In this document: in pieces, positions 36,898 to 47,569 of the stretch
How the letters are laid out: each line of letters opens with the position of its first letter
Position numbering within the stretch: position 1 is the first letter of the stretch
Source of the DNA: Glaciecola nitratireducens FR1064
Lineage (GTDB): Bacteria; Pseudomonadota; Gammaproteobacteria; Enterobacterales; Alteromonadaceae
Direction: 5' to 3'
Assembly: GCF_000226565.1 (NCBI RefSeq)
Contig: NC_016041.1
Span: 2,294,001 to 2,358,000, forward strand
Length of the DNA: 64,000 bases
Notes under the pieces: model-generated
The model's database searches: none
What the model was told of the DNA's origin: nothing
Seen by the model: only the letters and a program-made list of their open reading frames with translations
Translations under genes and position numbers: made by a program

Positions 36898-37069
36898 GCA
36901 AAGTGCCTTCTAAACATAGTTTGAATGTTGCTATTAATTGTCCAATACCGCGCGTCAACGGCGGCAAAGCTCGCGTTGCGAGGCGCATTCTATGCAATCC
37001 ATGGAGCTATGCCAAATTGTTGATAAATTTCACTTTTTTATATTTTATTAGGAACGGCGTGATTATGAT

Positions 37070-37084
37070 TGTAATTTATCTACA
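37070..37084. promoter_or_regulatory. HexR-like box upstream of the long GAPDH gene
   Basis: TGTAATTTATCTACA, close to the known HexR palindrome TGTAATTAAATTACA (three mismatches) and with the same TGTAATT...CTACA ends as the gapA box at 46314. It lies 172 bases upstream of the long GAPDH start in a 442-base spacer (36898-37339). That spacer also holds the msrB terminator and otherwise shows no gene I would support. Confidence 0.5.
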
Positions 37085-37254
37085 AATATTGGAAACAAGC
37101 GATAATTTTAACAACAAATCTACGTTTTACGCTTTGTGCACGGCTCAGTATAATTACAAAACAAGCGCACAACAAAGAAAGCTATCGTTTATCAACGTCT
37201 CTAACGCGCTGTTTACGAATCATTATTTTTTAAAGCAGCTGGCTAAAAAACACA

Positions 37255-37279
37255 AAAGGCACATTATCAATGTGCCTTT
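37255..37279 (-). terminator. Intrinsic terminator downstream of msrB
   Basis: Perfect 11-bp arms AAAGGCACATT (37255-37265) and AATGTGCCTTT (37269-37279) with a three-base loop, followed on the minus strand by TTTTGTGTTTTTT-like sequence. It ends the gnd-msrB transcript. Confidence 0.85.
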
Positions 37280-37339
37280 ACTTTCAAGTCGTCAGATGTA
37301 ACAAAATTACATCAAAAAAATTGATTTATTTGATTTTAC

Positions 37340-37720
37340 TCAATCTTCCTGTCCCTTGAAGTTCAAAGATATGGAGTTTACGCAATATCTCTGGCCTGTT
37401 GGTTTTGGTCCATCGTCGAAAACATGGCCTAAGTGAGCGTCACAATTCTTACACACTATTTCAGTTCGCTTCATGCCTAACGAATTATCAACCCGATATA
37501 CAACGTTAGCCTCTTCGCTTTGTTCAAAAAACGAAGGCCAACCGCATCCAGAATCAAACTTTGCGTCCGATGCAAACAAATTTGCTCCGCAGCATTTACA
37601 TACGTAATTACCGGTCGCCTTATTATCTAGATACTCCCCTGTGTATGGCCTTTCTGTACCGGCCTGACGAGTAACTCTGTATTCTTCTTCGCTTAATTTA
37701 TCTTTCCAAGGATCACTCAT
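37340..37720 (-). CDS. msrB: Peptide-methionine (R)-S-oxide reductase
   Basis: Repairs the R form of methionine sulfoxide in proteins. 126 residues. Zinc-holding CxxC pairs are C41/C44 and C90/C93; the catalytic Cys is C113 in [11 protein letters not shown]. The [10 protein letters not shown] and [13 protein letters not shown] motifs are intact. It follows gnd by 29 bp on the same strand. In E. coli msrB lies beside yeaC and gapA; here the same set of genes is spread over about 16 kb. Confidence 0.96.
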   Translation of the reverse strand: MSDPWKDKLSEEEYRVTRQAGTERPYTGEYLDNKATGNYVCKCCGANLFASDAKFDSGCGWPSFFEQSEEANVVYRVDNSLGMKRTEIVCKNCDAHLGHVFDDGPKPTGQRYCVNSISLNFKGQED

Positions 37721-37749
37721 GTTGCTTACCTCTTAGCTCTTGGCTTTTT

Positions 37750-39309
37750 TTATCTTTTGACAATCACTTGTGGTCGGTCTGGGCTATTCCATTCAATATG
37801 GTATTTTTTGCTTTCTGGTTTATCAACGCGAGAGAATGTATGTGCCCCAAAAAAGTCACGTTGTCCCTGCAGTAGATTAGCGGGCAACACCTCACAACGA
37901 TAAGAATCGTAGTAACTTAAGGCTGAAGACATTGCCGGGCAAGGAATGCCGGCTATAGTTGCCGATGCTATTGCTTTTCGCCAATTTGATTGATATTTGT
38001 TAATTTGTTCAATAAAGAATGGATCAAGTAAAAGATTCTCTAAGTGCTCATCATTCTCATAAGCTTTAGTAATGGACTGTAAGAAAATAGCCCGAATGAT
38101 ACAACCAGCGCGCCAAATTTTAGCTATTTCAGCAAAGTCTAGTTTCCAACCGTGTTCTTTGGCGGCAATGCTCATTAGTTGAAAACCTTGTGCATACGCA
38201 CATATTTTCGAACAATACAGGGCATCGTGTAGTTGTTTGATCACGGTCTCTTTCGACTCATTCTTCGTCATTGACGGATCAGGTCCAGAAAGCTTTTTAC
38301 TCGCAATAACCCGCTCGTCTTTAAAGGCGGAAAGACTTCTAGCAAATACAGCCTGTGTGATTGTTTGCGCTGGACTTCCCACCTGTAGCGCACTTACGGC
38401 AGTCCACAACCCAGTGCCTTTTTGGCCAGCTTTATCCATGATCATGTCAACTAATGCGGCGCCAGTCTCTGGATCATCTTGATCCAGTACCTGCGCACTA
38501 ATCTCGATAAGGTAGCTATTTAATGCGCCTTTATTCCACTCTCGATATGTGTGTGCAATTTCTTTAGGGCTCATATTAAGCCCCGTTCTCATGATGTGAT
38601 ACGCTTCACAAATAAGCTGCATATCAGCGTATTCAATGCCATTGTGTACCATTTTGACGTAGTGACCTGCGCCAACAGGACCTATATAAGTAGTGCACGG
38701 TTCGCCCTCGGTAACCGGCTTACCGGGTTCGTATGACTCAATCGGCAGGCCTGTTTTCGGATCGACTTTCGCCGCCACAGCTTGCCAAATAGATTCTATG
38801 CGAGTCCATGCATAAGGGTCGCCGGATGGCATAAGTGAAGGACCGAAACGAGCACCAACTTCACCACCAGAAACCGCGGTAGAAAAGAAAATAAACTTGC
38901 CTTTATATTTGGCTTCTCGTTCAACCGAATCAGTCCATAAACTATTTCCAGTATCCACCACTATATCATCTGCTTGCACACCAGCATCAATAAGGTGATG
39001 ACAAACATGGTCAACAGGTTCGCCGGCAGGAACAGACAAAATAATTGTATGAGGGGCTTTGAGGTTCTTTAATAATTCGGTGTAAGAACGGCAGCCAATC
39101 ACTCTAGGTTCGGCGGTTTTCCGTTCTAATTCATCCTGACTTAAAATAGCATCTATTTTGTTCTGGTCGAGATCGAAACACGCTACTTTGTAACCGTTAT
39201 CGACTAAGTTAAGCGTGAGGTTTTTGCCCATCACTCCCAAACCAATAAACCCAATATCACATAACGTTGATGCTTCATTTTTCTCAGGATTTGCGGATAC
39301 ACCACTCAT
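37750..39309 (-). CDS. gnd: 6-phosphogluconate dehydrogenase (decarboxylating)
   Basis: Oxidises 6-phosphogluconate to ribulose 5-phosphate and CO2 with NADP. 519 residues, longer than the 468 of E. coli because of an N-terminal extension and a Pro/Glu-rich insertion (VDPKTGLPIESYEPG) before GEPCTTYIGPVGAGHYVKMV. The dinucleotide fold starts IGFIGLGVMGKNL. STAVSGGEVGARFGPS and the HNGIEYADMQLI active-site block, then DKAGQKGTG, are conserved. It shares the neighbourhood with zwf and pgl but not their operon. Confidence 0.95.
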   Translation of the reverse strand: MSGVSANPEKNEASTLCDIGFIGLGVMGKNLTLNLVDNGYKVACFDLDQNKIDAILSQDELERKTAEPRVIGCRSYTELLKNLKAPHTIILSVPAGEPVDHVCHHLIDAGVQADDIVVDTGNSLWTDSVEREAKYKGKFIFFSTAVSGGEVGARFGPSLMPSGDPYAWTRIESIWQAVAAKVDPKTGLPIESYEPGKPVTEGEPCTTYIGPVGAGHYVKMVHNGIEYADMQLICEAYHIMRTGLNMSPKEIAHTYREWNKGALNSYLIEISAQVLDQDDPETGAALVDMIMDKAGQKGTGLWTAVSALQVGSPAQTITQAVFARSLSAFKDERVIASKKLSGPDPSMTKNESKETVIKQLHDALYCSKICAYAQGFQLMSIAAKEHGWKLDFAEIAKIWRAGCIIRAIFLQSITKAYENDEHLENLLLDPFFIEQINKYQSNWRKAIASATIAGIPCPAMSSALSYYDSYRCEVLPANLLQGQRDFFGAHTFSRVDKPESKKYHIEWNSPDRPQVIVKR

Positions 39310-39462
39310 GCATAGCTCTCTTGTATGTTGATTATCTTGGGATCATACCACTCAAAGCACAAACGGATAAACAGCTTAACACTATCTTTTATTAGAATCT
39401 GATCTCGTAACGCCTTGTTTATGCATTGCCACTGAGCCTGTTACAACTAAACGGAACCCGTT

Positions 39463-41706
39463 CTAAGAGTGCAGTTTGAACAAGCAAAAGCTACGCGACT
39501 CCATTGTAAATAGGGAACTAACTTGCTGCGACTGAATTTGTGTAATATCACTATTTGCTGTGTTGAGCACACATTGCCAATCCTGATGGTTGGACAACAA
39601 GGGTAAATTAAACTCAACGTTTTCTGTTGAGCTATTTACCACGTAAAGCCATTCTTGTGCCACAGCGTTTTGTGCGACGTCGTTCTGCGCAATTGCGTTC
39701 GGCGTAGCGGTATCCTGTACGATCTCATTTTCTATAGCATTTTCCAAAGCCAGATTATACTGTGGACCTGTCGATGACATGCACCCCACTACATGCAGAG
39801 CGAAACAGTGATGCTTATCAGAACTCCAATCTTGATCACGTTTAAATGTTCCGTCTACTCGGTACCAGTCTGCGGTGGTGACGTTCACCTCATTGTTAAA
39901 CTCATCGTCCTTAAATAACATATGGCTTAACAGTGGGTTTTTATTGCGCAGCGCGATGACGTATTGGCAAAACTCAAGAAATGAACTCTGGCGCTTATTT
40001 AACTGCCAGTGCATCCAATTCAATTCGTTATCTTGACAATAAGCATTGTTATTACCTTTTTGTGAACGACTCAATTCATCGCCACCCAAGATATGCGGAG
40101 TTCCCTGGGACAAAATCAAGGTCGCGAACAAATTGCGTTTCTGTTTTTCACGCAAGGACAAAATAGCTACGTCGTTTGTTTCCCCCTCAACGCCATAATT
40201 GTGGCTCAAGTTGTGATTATGGCCGTCTTGATTGTCTTCCAAATTGGCAAAGTTATGCTTTTGTGAATAACTCACAAGATCGTGCAAGGTAAAGCCATCA
40301 TGGTAAGTGACATTGTTGACGCTAGTTTGCATTGGCCTTACGCCTTTTGGAAATACATCTCGAGAGCCCATGAAGCGCGTCGCAAAACCGGCTTTCAAAC
40401 CGGTATCAGAACGCCAAAACCCACGTACGGTATCCCTGAACTTGTCGTTCACTTCCAGCCAATAATCAGGAAACTGACCTAATTGGTAACCGCCTGGTCC
40501 AATATCCCAGGGTTCTGCAATCATTACTGCGCATTTCAGGACAGGATCTTGCCTGAGTATTTTAAACACAGCAGCATCAGCATGAAAATCGATAGGTTCG
40601 CGACCTAAGGAAGCCGCTAAATCAAATCTAAAGCCATCTACTCCTACCTCTGTGACCCAATAGCGTAATGCGTCTATAATGAGGGTCATCATGTAAGTAT
40701 TCGCTGAGTTTATAGTATTGCCACAACCAGAAAAATTAATGTAGGTTGGTGTGCTCAATTCATCATTTTCAATTTGCAAATAAGCATGTTTGTGACAAAA
40801 GCCTTTAAAAGACAATATACTGCCGGGTTCGCCACTTTCAGCTGTGTGATTAAAAACCACATCGAGAATGACTTCAAAACCCGCTTTGTGATACTCACTT
40901 ACCATGTATTTGCATTCAGACAATGCGTCATTTACACCGTATCTTGGATCAGGACTGAAAAAATTAATGGGGTTGTAACCCCAATAATTTGTTAAACCTT
41001 TGTCACTAATGAAAGGCTCTGGCATAAAGGCAAAAATAGGTAAAAATTGAACACAACTTACCCCTAATTCAGTTAAGTGCGCCAATACGCTAGGGTGACA
41101 TGCGCCTAAAAAAGTGCCTTTATGTTCATCAGGTACATCAGGATGAAGTTGAGTTAGCCCCTTGATGTGAGCTTCATATATGATGCGGTCTCGTCGCGGA
41201 ATACCTTTGCGCAGGCTAGCTAAACTGCTCCCTTCTACGCTCAGTCGAGACTTACTCGTTGCGTCACAGGCAGTCACAATGGACTTTGGAATAAAAACAC
41301 TATTATCCTTCACCGACTGGCCTAAAACAAGATTAGTGATACCAACATAAGCATCCTTATCCCAATTTAGTTCGTGACTTAATTGTTTGGCATAAGGGTC
41401 AATGAGCAAACGGCCTACGCTCATTTCTTCGTTCACTTTACGATGGGGTTTTGAGTGCACGCGATAAGCGTACTTTTGCCCCTCTTTAATTCCCGTAACG
41501 AAGCCAAACCACTTTGACTGCACTCGCTGTTGCAAGCGAATTTGCGCAACTTCTCTATCACTATCATCAAACAAACAAAGATAAATATCTTTTGCGTCTG
41601 GGCAATATATTGAAAAGTTGCAGCCATCATTTTTTAGAGTTGCACCAAAGGGAGCAACTTGACCGGGTAACAAAATAAATTGTTGAGCACAGACCGCGTC
41701 AGACAT
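39463..41706 (-). CDS. glgX: Glycogen debranching enzyme (isoamylase type)
   Basis: Removes short alpha-1,6 branches from phosphorylase-limited glycogen. 747 residues: N-terminal CBM48 domain (GQVAPFGATLKNDGCNFSIY), a GH13 barrel with EVILDVVFNHTAE, nucleophile Asp in VDGFRFDLAAS, general acid in MIAEPWDIG and late NVTYHDGFTLHD, and a C-terminal beta domain. Just before the last 63 residues there is a repetitive Asn/Ala/Gln/Val stretch (about 650-684) not expected in GlgX. It lies two bases after glgB. Confidence 0.93.
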   Translation of the reverse strand: MSDAVCAQQFILLPGQVAPFGATLKNDGCNFSIYCPDAKDIYLCLFDDSDREVAQIRLQQRVQSKWFGFVTGIKEGQKYAYRVHSKPHRKVNEEMSVGRLLIDPYAKQLSHELNWDKDAYVGITNLVLGQSVKDNSVFIPKSIVTACDATSKSRLSVEGSSLASLRKGIPRRDRIIYEAHIKGLTQLHPDVPDEHKGTFLGACHPSVLAHLTELGVSCVQFLPIFAFMPEPFISDKGLTNYWGYNPINFFSPDPRYGVNDALSECKYMVSEYHKAGFEVILDVVFNHTAESGEPGSILSFKGFCHKHAYLQIENDELSTPTYINFSGCGNTINSANTYMMTLIIDALRYWVTEVGVDGFRFDLAASLGREPIDFHADAAVFKILRQDPVLKCAVMIAEPWDIGPGGYQLGQFPDYWLEVNDKFRDTVRGFWRSDTGLKAGFATRFMGSRDVFPKGVRPMQTSVNNVTYHDGFTLHDLVSYSQKHNFANLEDNQDGHNHNLSHNYGVEGETNDVAILSLREKQKRNLFATLILSQGTPHILGGDELSRSQKGNNNAYCQDNELNWMHWQLNKRQSSFLEFCQYVIALRNKNPLLSHMLFKDDEFNNEVNVTTADWYRVDGTFKRDQDWSSDKHHCFALHVVGCMSSTGPQYNLALENAIENEIVQDTATPNAIAQNDVAQNAVAQEWLYVVNSSTENVEFNLPLLSNHQDWQCVLNTANSDITQIQSQQVSSLFTMESRSFCLFKLHS

Positions 41707-41708
41707 AA

Positions 41709-43910
41709 TTAGGATTTATTCCACTTCAACATAAGCACACTCAAGGGCGGCAAATTCACCACAACAGAATAAGGGCAATCATTCCAAGGTTTATTTTCAC
41801 TAGAAACCATCGCTCCAGTGAGCGCAACATAGCCGCTGCCACCAAATTCCGCATCGTCAGTGTTCAAAATAAGAGAATAATATCCTTTTTGCTCTACGCC
41901 GATGCGAAAGGTATCTCTAGGAATAGGCGTAAAATTAGCCACTGCAACAACGTTTTCAGTATCATTCGCATTGCGTCGCAGAAGCGATACTACTGATTGC
42001 TCTGCGTTATTATGGTCTATCCAGCGGAAGCCAGCGGGATCGTGATCTCGCTCAAATAGTGCTGATGTGGTTCGATACACTTCATTCAAGGTTTTGTATA
42101 ACTTACTAATGCCTAAATGTTTCGGTTGTTCTAACAAATGCCAGTCAAGAGAAATATCGTGATTCCACTCTCGATCCTGAGCAAATTCATTGCCCATAAA
42201 CTGTAGTTTTTTGCCCGGGTGAGCGAACATAAAACCATAAAAAGCGCGTAAATTAGCAGCCTGTTGCCAAGTATCTCCTGGCATCTTTTGCAGCATTGAC
42301 CCCTTGCCATGCACCACTTCGTCATGTGAGATAGGCAGCACAAAGTTTTCATCAAAAGCATAAACCATGCTAAAGGTAAGCTCAGAATGATGAAAACGTC
42401 GATACGCTGGGTCTTTCGCAATGTAATGCAGCGAATCGTGCATCCACCCCATATTCCACTTAAAGCCAAAGCCAAGACCACCTGAGCTCACTGGTTTTGA
42501 AACACCCGCAAATGAAGTAGACTCTTCAGCAATCGTCATTGCCCATGGATATTTCGTATAAACCTCTGTGTTCATCCATTGCAGCAAACTAATGGCTTCA
42601 TAGTTGTGATTACCGCCATCGACGTTAGGTATCCATTCACCATCGTTACGTGAGTAATCTAAATACAGCATGGATGCGACAGCGTCGACTCGAATACCGT
42701 CAACGTGATATTTGTCAAACCAGAATAAAGCGTTTGCGACTAAAAATTGGCGAACGGTTTGTTTACCAAAATCATAAATACATGAATTCCAGTCAGGATG
42801 CCATCCTTTGCGTGGATCAGCATACTCATACAGATGAGAGCCATCAAAGCGCGCTAAGCCGTGGCCATCTTCAGGGAAATGCGCAGGCACCCAATCGACA
42901 ATAACGCCAATGTTATTCTGATGGCAGGTATCAACAAAAAACTTAAAACTGTCGGGGTCGCCGAATCGGCTAGTCGGTGCAAATAGACCCACGGGCTGAT
43001 AACCCCAAGAACCATCAAATGGAAATTCAGATACAGGCATTACCTCGATGTGCGTATAGCCCATATCTGTTACATAATCGACCAGTTCTTTAGCAAGCTC
43101 TCTATAGCTTAAATAGCGCTGTTCTGTGTTTCCAGGCTTACGCCAAGAACCAAGGTGTACCTCGTAAATACTCATGGGTGTTTTATAGTGATTGATGTTC
43201 TTTCGAGTTAGCCAACTCTTATCTTGCCATTCATAAGCGTCTTGGTCGTAGATGACAGAACTATGTGAAGGATACTGATGATGATGAAAGCCCAAAGGAT
43301 CGGCTTTATCTGAAAGTTGATGACCAGTGGCATCTTTGATGGCGTATTTGTATTGCTCCCCCGCTTTCAAACCGGGCACAAAAAGTACCCAGTAACCCAA
43401 ATCAGTTTTTTGCATTGGGTGCGACGAGCGATTCCAAATATTGAAATCACCTATCAGCGATACAGCTGAAGCATCAGGCGCAAAGACAGCAAAACGAACA
43501 CCAGTAACACCTTTTGACTCAATTAGCTGAGCACCAATTTGCTGATACAAATTTTCAGGCTGATGATCAACAAAATGGACTGCATGATAAGCTTCGGATT
43601 GAAACTGATAAGGGTCAACGAAACGATGTTCGCCTGACTCATATTCTGCGAGAACTTCATATATAAAGTCATCTTCCTTTGGTGTTTTGAACTCACCAAC
43701 AAACATACCGTCAGAATTTAAGCTTAACTGCGTAAGCTTTTTTTCCTGTTTGAGGCGATTATTCTTTTTCCTGCTGTATAGCGTTACGTTCTTAGCATCA
43801 GGTATCCAAAGCGTTACGCTGGTTTTTGTTTTTACGTGCTTGGGCCCCAATAGACTAAAGGGTTGCGCACAATTACCATGCGTTAGTTCTGAATAATTCG
43901 CCATGCTCAC
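41709..43910 (-). CDS. glgB: 1,4-alpha-glucan branching enzyme
   Basis: Forms alpha-1,6 branches in glycogen. 733 residues, as in E. coli (728). Two N-terminal CBM48-type regions, the second containing VRFAVFAPDASAVSLIGDFN, precede the GH13 core: SIYEVHLGSWR, YTHIEVMPVSEFPFDGSWGY, the nucleophile in VDGIRVDAVASMLYLDYSR and the acid in MTIAEESTSF. LPISHDEVVHGKGS and FMGNEFAQDREWNHD follow. It is the middle gene of malQ-glgB-glgX. Confidence 0.96.
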   Translation of the reverse strand: MSMANYSELTHGNCAQPFSLLGPKHVKTKTSVTLWIPDAKNVTLYSRKKNNRLKQEKKLTQLSLNSDGMFVGEFKTPKEDDFIYEVLAEYESGEHRFVDPYQFQSEAYHAVHFVDHQPENLYQQIGAQLIESKGVTGVRFAVFAPDASAVSLIGDFNIWNRSSHPMQKTDLGYWVLFVPGLKAGEQYKYAIKDATGHQLSDKADPLGFHHHQYPSHSSVIYDQDAYEWQDKSWLTRKNINHYKTPMSIYEVHLGSWRKPGNTEQRYLSYRELAKELVDYVTDMGYTHIEVMPVSEFPFDGSWGYQPVGLFAPTSRFGDPDSFKFFVDTCHQNNIGVIVDWVPAHFPEDGHGLARFDGSHLYEYADPRKGWHPDWNSCIYDFGKQTVRQFLVANALFWFDKYHVDGIRVDAVASMLYLDYSRNDGEWIPNVDGGNHNYEAISLLQWMNTEVYTKYPWAMTIAEESTSFAGVSKPVSSGGLGFGFKWNMGWMHDSLHYIAKDPAYRRFHHSELTFSMVYAFDENFVLPISHDEVVHGKGSMLQKMPGDTWQQAANLRAFYGFMFAHPGKKLQFMGNEFAQDREWNHDISLDWHLLEQPKHLGISKLYKTLNEVYRTTSALFERDHDPAGFRWIDHNNAEQSVVSLLRRNANDTENVVAVANFTPIPRDTFRIGVEQKGYYSLILNTDDAEFGGSGYVALTGAMVSSENKPWNDCPYSVVVNLPPLSVLMLKWNKS

Positions 43911-43921
43911 TCCATCAAAAG

Positions 43922-46117
43922 TTATGTTTTACTAGCGTCCGACCTGCGGCTCGTTAAATTTTTTGCAAGGCTTACAATAGCATCATCCTCAAAAATATCT
44001 TCTAAATTGCGCGACAATTTTCGCTTCCAGTTCGGATATTCTTTAAACGTCCCAGGGATGTTTACCGGCTTGTCCATCTGCAACCAATCTTCTAGCTGTA
44101 AGCTCAACAGAGCACTAGAACCACTTGCCATATGGGTTTGCATTCCATAGTTGAGTTCCGTTGTCATGCCAACATCGCTAACATTTTTACTTATATCAGC
44201 AGAAATTGAATGATGTCCATGCAATGTATTTAGAATATGTTGCTTATTCTCGTGCCTCGTATCATAAAGTGCAGCTAATACTTCAGCATCTGGATACAAC
44301 CCTACGTCTCGACCAAGTGCTAGATCGTCGCAATGCCAATAGCCGCTCAACGTGGGCATATCATGCGTTGTTAATGTCGCCATAGACTGCTCAGGATAAT
44401 GTTCAGGTGCAAAGAAACCGCCGTCTTCAGCCTGTTCAAAAAAGAAAACGCGATAGGAGTACATACCATTATCGGCCAGCTTCGAACGAATTTCTTCTGG
44501 CACAGTACCTAAGTCTTCGCCTATTACTAAGCTCTCATTGCGCTGACTTTCCAAGGCTAATATGCCTAACAAGTCCTCTACAGGATAACAAACATAACCC
44601 CCTTTACTTGCGTGATCGCCACGGTATACCCACCATAAACGCAAGAGCGCCATCACGTGGTCGATCCTTAGGGCGCCAGAGGCGTGCATATTAGAGGCAA
44701 ATAAATCAATAATAGGCTTATAAGCTTGTTCATAAAGCTTTATCGGATCCATTGGCGGAAGCCCCCAATTCTGACCGAGCGGCCCCAATATATCAGGCGG
44801 TGCACCTACGCTGGCATCGATACAATAAAGGTCTTTATTCCCCCATATTTCTGCACTACCCTCGCTAACACCTACAGCAAGATCTCGATACAAACCAATC
44901 AACATTCCTGCTTCACTGGCCGTTTTGCTTGCTGCCTCAAATTGCAGGGATGCTTGCCATTGTAAAAACAAATAAAAATTAACTCTATCTTTATACTGCT
45001 TTGAAAACTTAGCCACACTTGGCATGTTGTAGGCTTGATATTCATCAGGAAAAACCGGCCATCCCCAACATTCCTTTCCTTCAGACTTTAAACTTTCTTG
45101 CAGTGCTTCAAACACGGCGAGCGTTTGCAGACTTTCACCGCCGTGAGCAATAAACGCTTTAAATGCTTTATTCTGTTTTGTATTTTTACCCAGATATTTC
45201 ATTTTATATTGAGTAAACACTTCATTCAACGCAGCTAATTTAATTGCCGCTACGCCTTCGTAATCCACGTAATCGACAGCGCGCAATGTTGCTAACTTTT
45301 GTGCAACATCATTGCCCTCGAACCATGTCTTTACGGCGCGATTATCAAATTCTGGCACCTGTTCGACGTCGATATATAGATAATTCAACCATCTTCGAGA
45401 ACTGGGCCCATAAGGGCTGCAAACATCTGGGTTAGCTGGATATAATTCATGGATCGGATTCAAGCCAACAAAGTCCGCACCCTGCAAGGCAGCTTGTTTA
45501 ATTAGTAATTGTAAATCTGTAAAATCGCCAATACCCCAATTGCGACGACTGCGCACACAATAAAGTTGTATACTTAAACCCCATATTTTCTTACCTTGTT
45601 GGATCTCTGCAGGAATAAAGCAACGCTGCGGCACTTTTATAATCGACGAAGACGCAAGTTCAATATCACCTATTTGCACACTTAATGTGTGGTAACCCAT
45701 GGGTAACTGAATATCTAGTGTTATGGCATACTCGTGAAACTCTTCATCTTCAATTTCCACAACATTGATCAATTGATGATCAACCGCTTCTACCTCTCGT
45801 GTTTCTAAGTCGCCATTTTCAAACTGCACAGTGAGCGTTAATTTTTGAGCGGCCATTTCAATGGACAGGCGCAAGGGAAATATAAACGCTTCATCGTGCT
45901 TTATTACCTGAACAGGATTAAGTGCTGTCATCCACTGATGGGCTAAACCATCTTCAACTTGTTGTTCAAGCGCATTTGCATCATCAACTTTATATCCCAT
46001 GGCTCTGAGCAACTTTATTTTGGTATCATCCATTACGGTTGCAGGCTTTCCCCATGCATCAACGAATGCCGATTCGATCCCTCTGGATACCACTAAATCT
46101 TCAATTATTTCGCTCAT
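43922..46117 (-). CDS. malQ: 4-alpha-glucanotransferase (amylomaltase)
   Basis: Transfers glucan segments between malto-oligosaccharides, feeding glycogen or maltose breakdown. 731 residues with the long N-terminal region of the E. coli-type enzyme. GH77 landmarks: GIGDFTDLQLLIKQAALQGADFVGLNPIHE, SPYGPSSRRWLN, the nucleophile region ALRIDHVMALLRLWWV, the acid in GEDLGTVPEEIR and TTHDMPTLSGYW. I choose ATG 46117 (AGGA eight bases before it) over a TTG ten codons upstream. It is first in malQ-glgB-glgX and divergent from gapA. Confidence 0.94.
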   Translation of the reverse strand: MSEIIEDLVVSRGIESAFVDAWGKPATVMDDTKIKLLRAMGYKVDDANALEQQVEDGLAHQWMTALNPVQVIKHDEAFIFPLRLSIEMAAQKLTLTVQFENGDLETREVEAVDHQLINVVEIEDEEFHEYAITLDIQLPMGYHTLSVQIGDIELASSSIIKVPQRCFIPAEIQQGKKIWGLSIQLYCVRSRRNWGIGDFTDLQLLIKQAALQGADFVGLNPIHELYPANPDVCSPYGPSSRRWLNYLYIDVEQVPEFDNRAVKTWFEGNDVAQKLATLRAVDYVDYEGVAAIKLAALNEVFTQYKMKYLGKNTKQNKAFKAFIAHGGESLQTLAVFEALQESLKSEGKECWGWPVFPDEYQAYNMPSVAKFSKQYKDRVNFYLFLQWQASLQFEAASKTASEAGMLIGLYRDLAVGVSEGSAEIWGNKDLYCIDASVGAPPDILGPLGQNWGLPPMDPIKLYEQAYKPIIDLFASNMHASGALRIDHVMALLRLWWVYRGDHASKGGYVCYPVEDLLGILALESQRNESLVIGEDLGTVPEEIRSKLADNGMYSYRVFFFEQAEDGGFFAPEHYPEQSMATLTTHDMPTLSGYWHCDDLALGRDVGLYPDAEVLAALYDTRHENKQHILNTLHGHHSISADISKNVSDVGMTTELNYGMQTHMASGSSALLSLQLEDWLQMDKPVNIPGTFKEYPNWKRKLSRNLEDIFEDDAIVSLAKNLTSRRSDASKT

Positions 46118-46218
46118 TTTATTTATCCTAATCTCCTTTGGTCTCAATTTGTAAATGCACCGAAGAAAGTTGTTGGCTTTTTAGCAACACGTTTTTTATA
46201 CCACGCTTATGCAACACA

Positions 46219-46241
46219 GTTGTTAACGAAATGTTGTTAAC
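46219..46241. promoter_or_regulatory. Direct repeat in the malQ / gapA spacer
   Basis: GTTGTTAAC occurs twice (46219-46227 and 46233-46241), 14 bases apart, each containing the palindrome GTTAAC. A second partial palindrome, GAATACGTTTGCATTC, lies at 46278-46293. Both could be operator sites for the divergent malQ operon or gapA, but I cannot name a regulator. The rest of the 305-base spacer holds the HexR-like box and no gene. Confidence 0.3.
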
Positions 46242-46313
46242 ACGCCATTATTCAACAAATCAGAAGAATAGGATATTGAATACGTTTGCATTCGTAGTTT
46301 ACGCTAAAAATAC

Positions 46314-46328
46314 TGTAATTAAACTACA
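46314..46328. promoter_or_regulatory. HexR-like box upstream of gapA
   Basis: TGTAATTAAACTACA differs by one base from the HexR palindrome TGTAATTAAATTACA known in gammaproteobacteria. It lies 95 bases upstream of gapA, a reported HexR target in Shewanella and relatives. hexR itself is encoded about 8 kb away in this window. Confidence 0.7.
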
Positions 46329-46410
46329 ATTAATATTATAACTTTGCAATATTTACGTATTTGATCCATAATTTATGTAATTTTATTTCAAATAATGAAT
46401 TTTATTTTAA

Positions 46411-47418
<1,008 letters not shown>

Positions 47419-47518
47419 TTCATTGCCCAATAAATTGTTTCAAAAAGATGATTGTTAAGCTTTAATAGACTAAAAGTCGTTAACTAAGCTCAAAAGCATG
47501 AGTAACAAAAAAAGTAAA

Positions 47519-47549
47519 AGAAGACGGCAATTGCCGTCTTTTTTATTTT
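47519..47549 (+). terminator. Intrinsic terminator after gapA
   Basis: AAGACGGCAATTGCCGTCTT (47521-47540) is a perfect 20-base palindrome followed by TTTTTATTTTT. It lies 100 bases after gapA and just before yeaD. The palindromic loop can be extended only at the A/T ends. Confidence 0.9.
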
Positions 47550-47569
47550 TCGCTCAATCAGGAAACACT

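Noticed and set aside
36903-37301. 132-codon plus-strand frame between the long GAPDH and msrB
   Set aside because: It runs across the msrB terminator and the HexR-like box, has no ribosome-binding site and the product resembles no family; it is a chance frame in regulatory DNA.
47498-47569. Upstream extension of yeaD by 24 codons
   Set aside because: The extension is encoded by the gapA terminator hairpin (a perfect palindrome plus T run); the ATG at 47570 has a proper ribosome-binding site.
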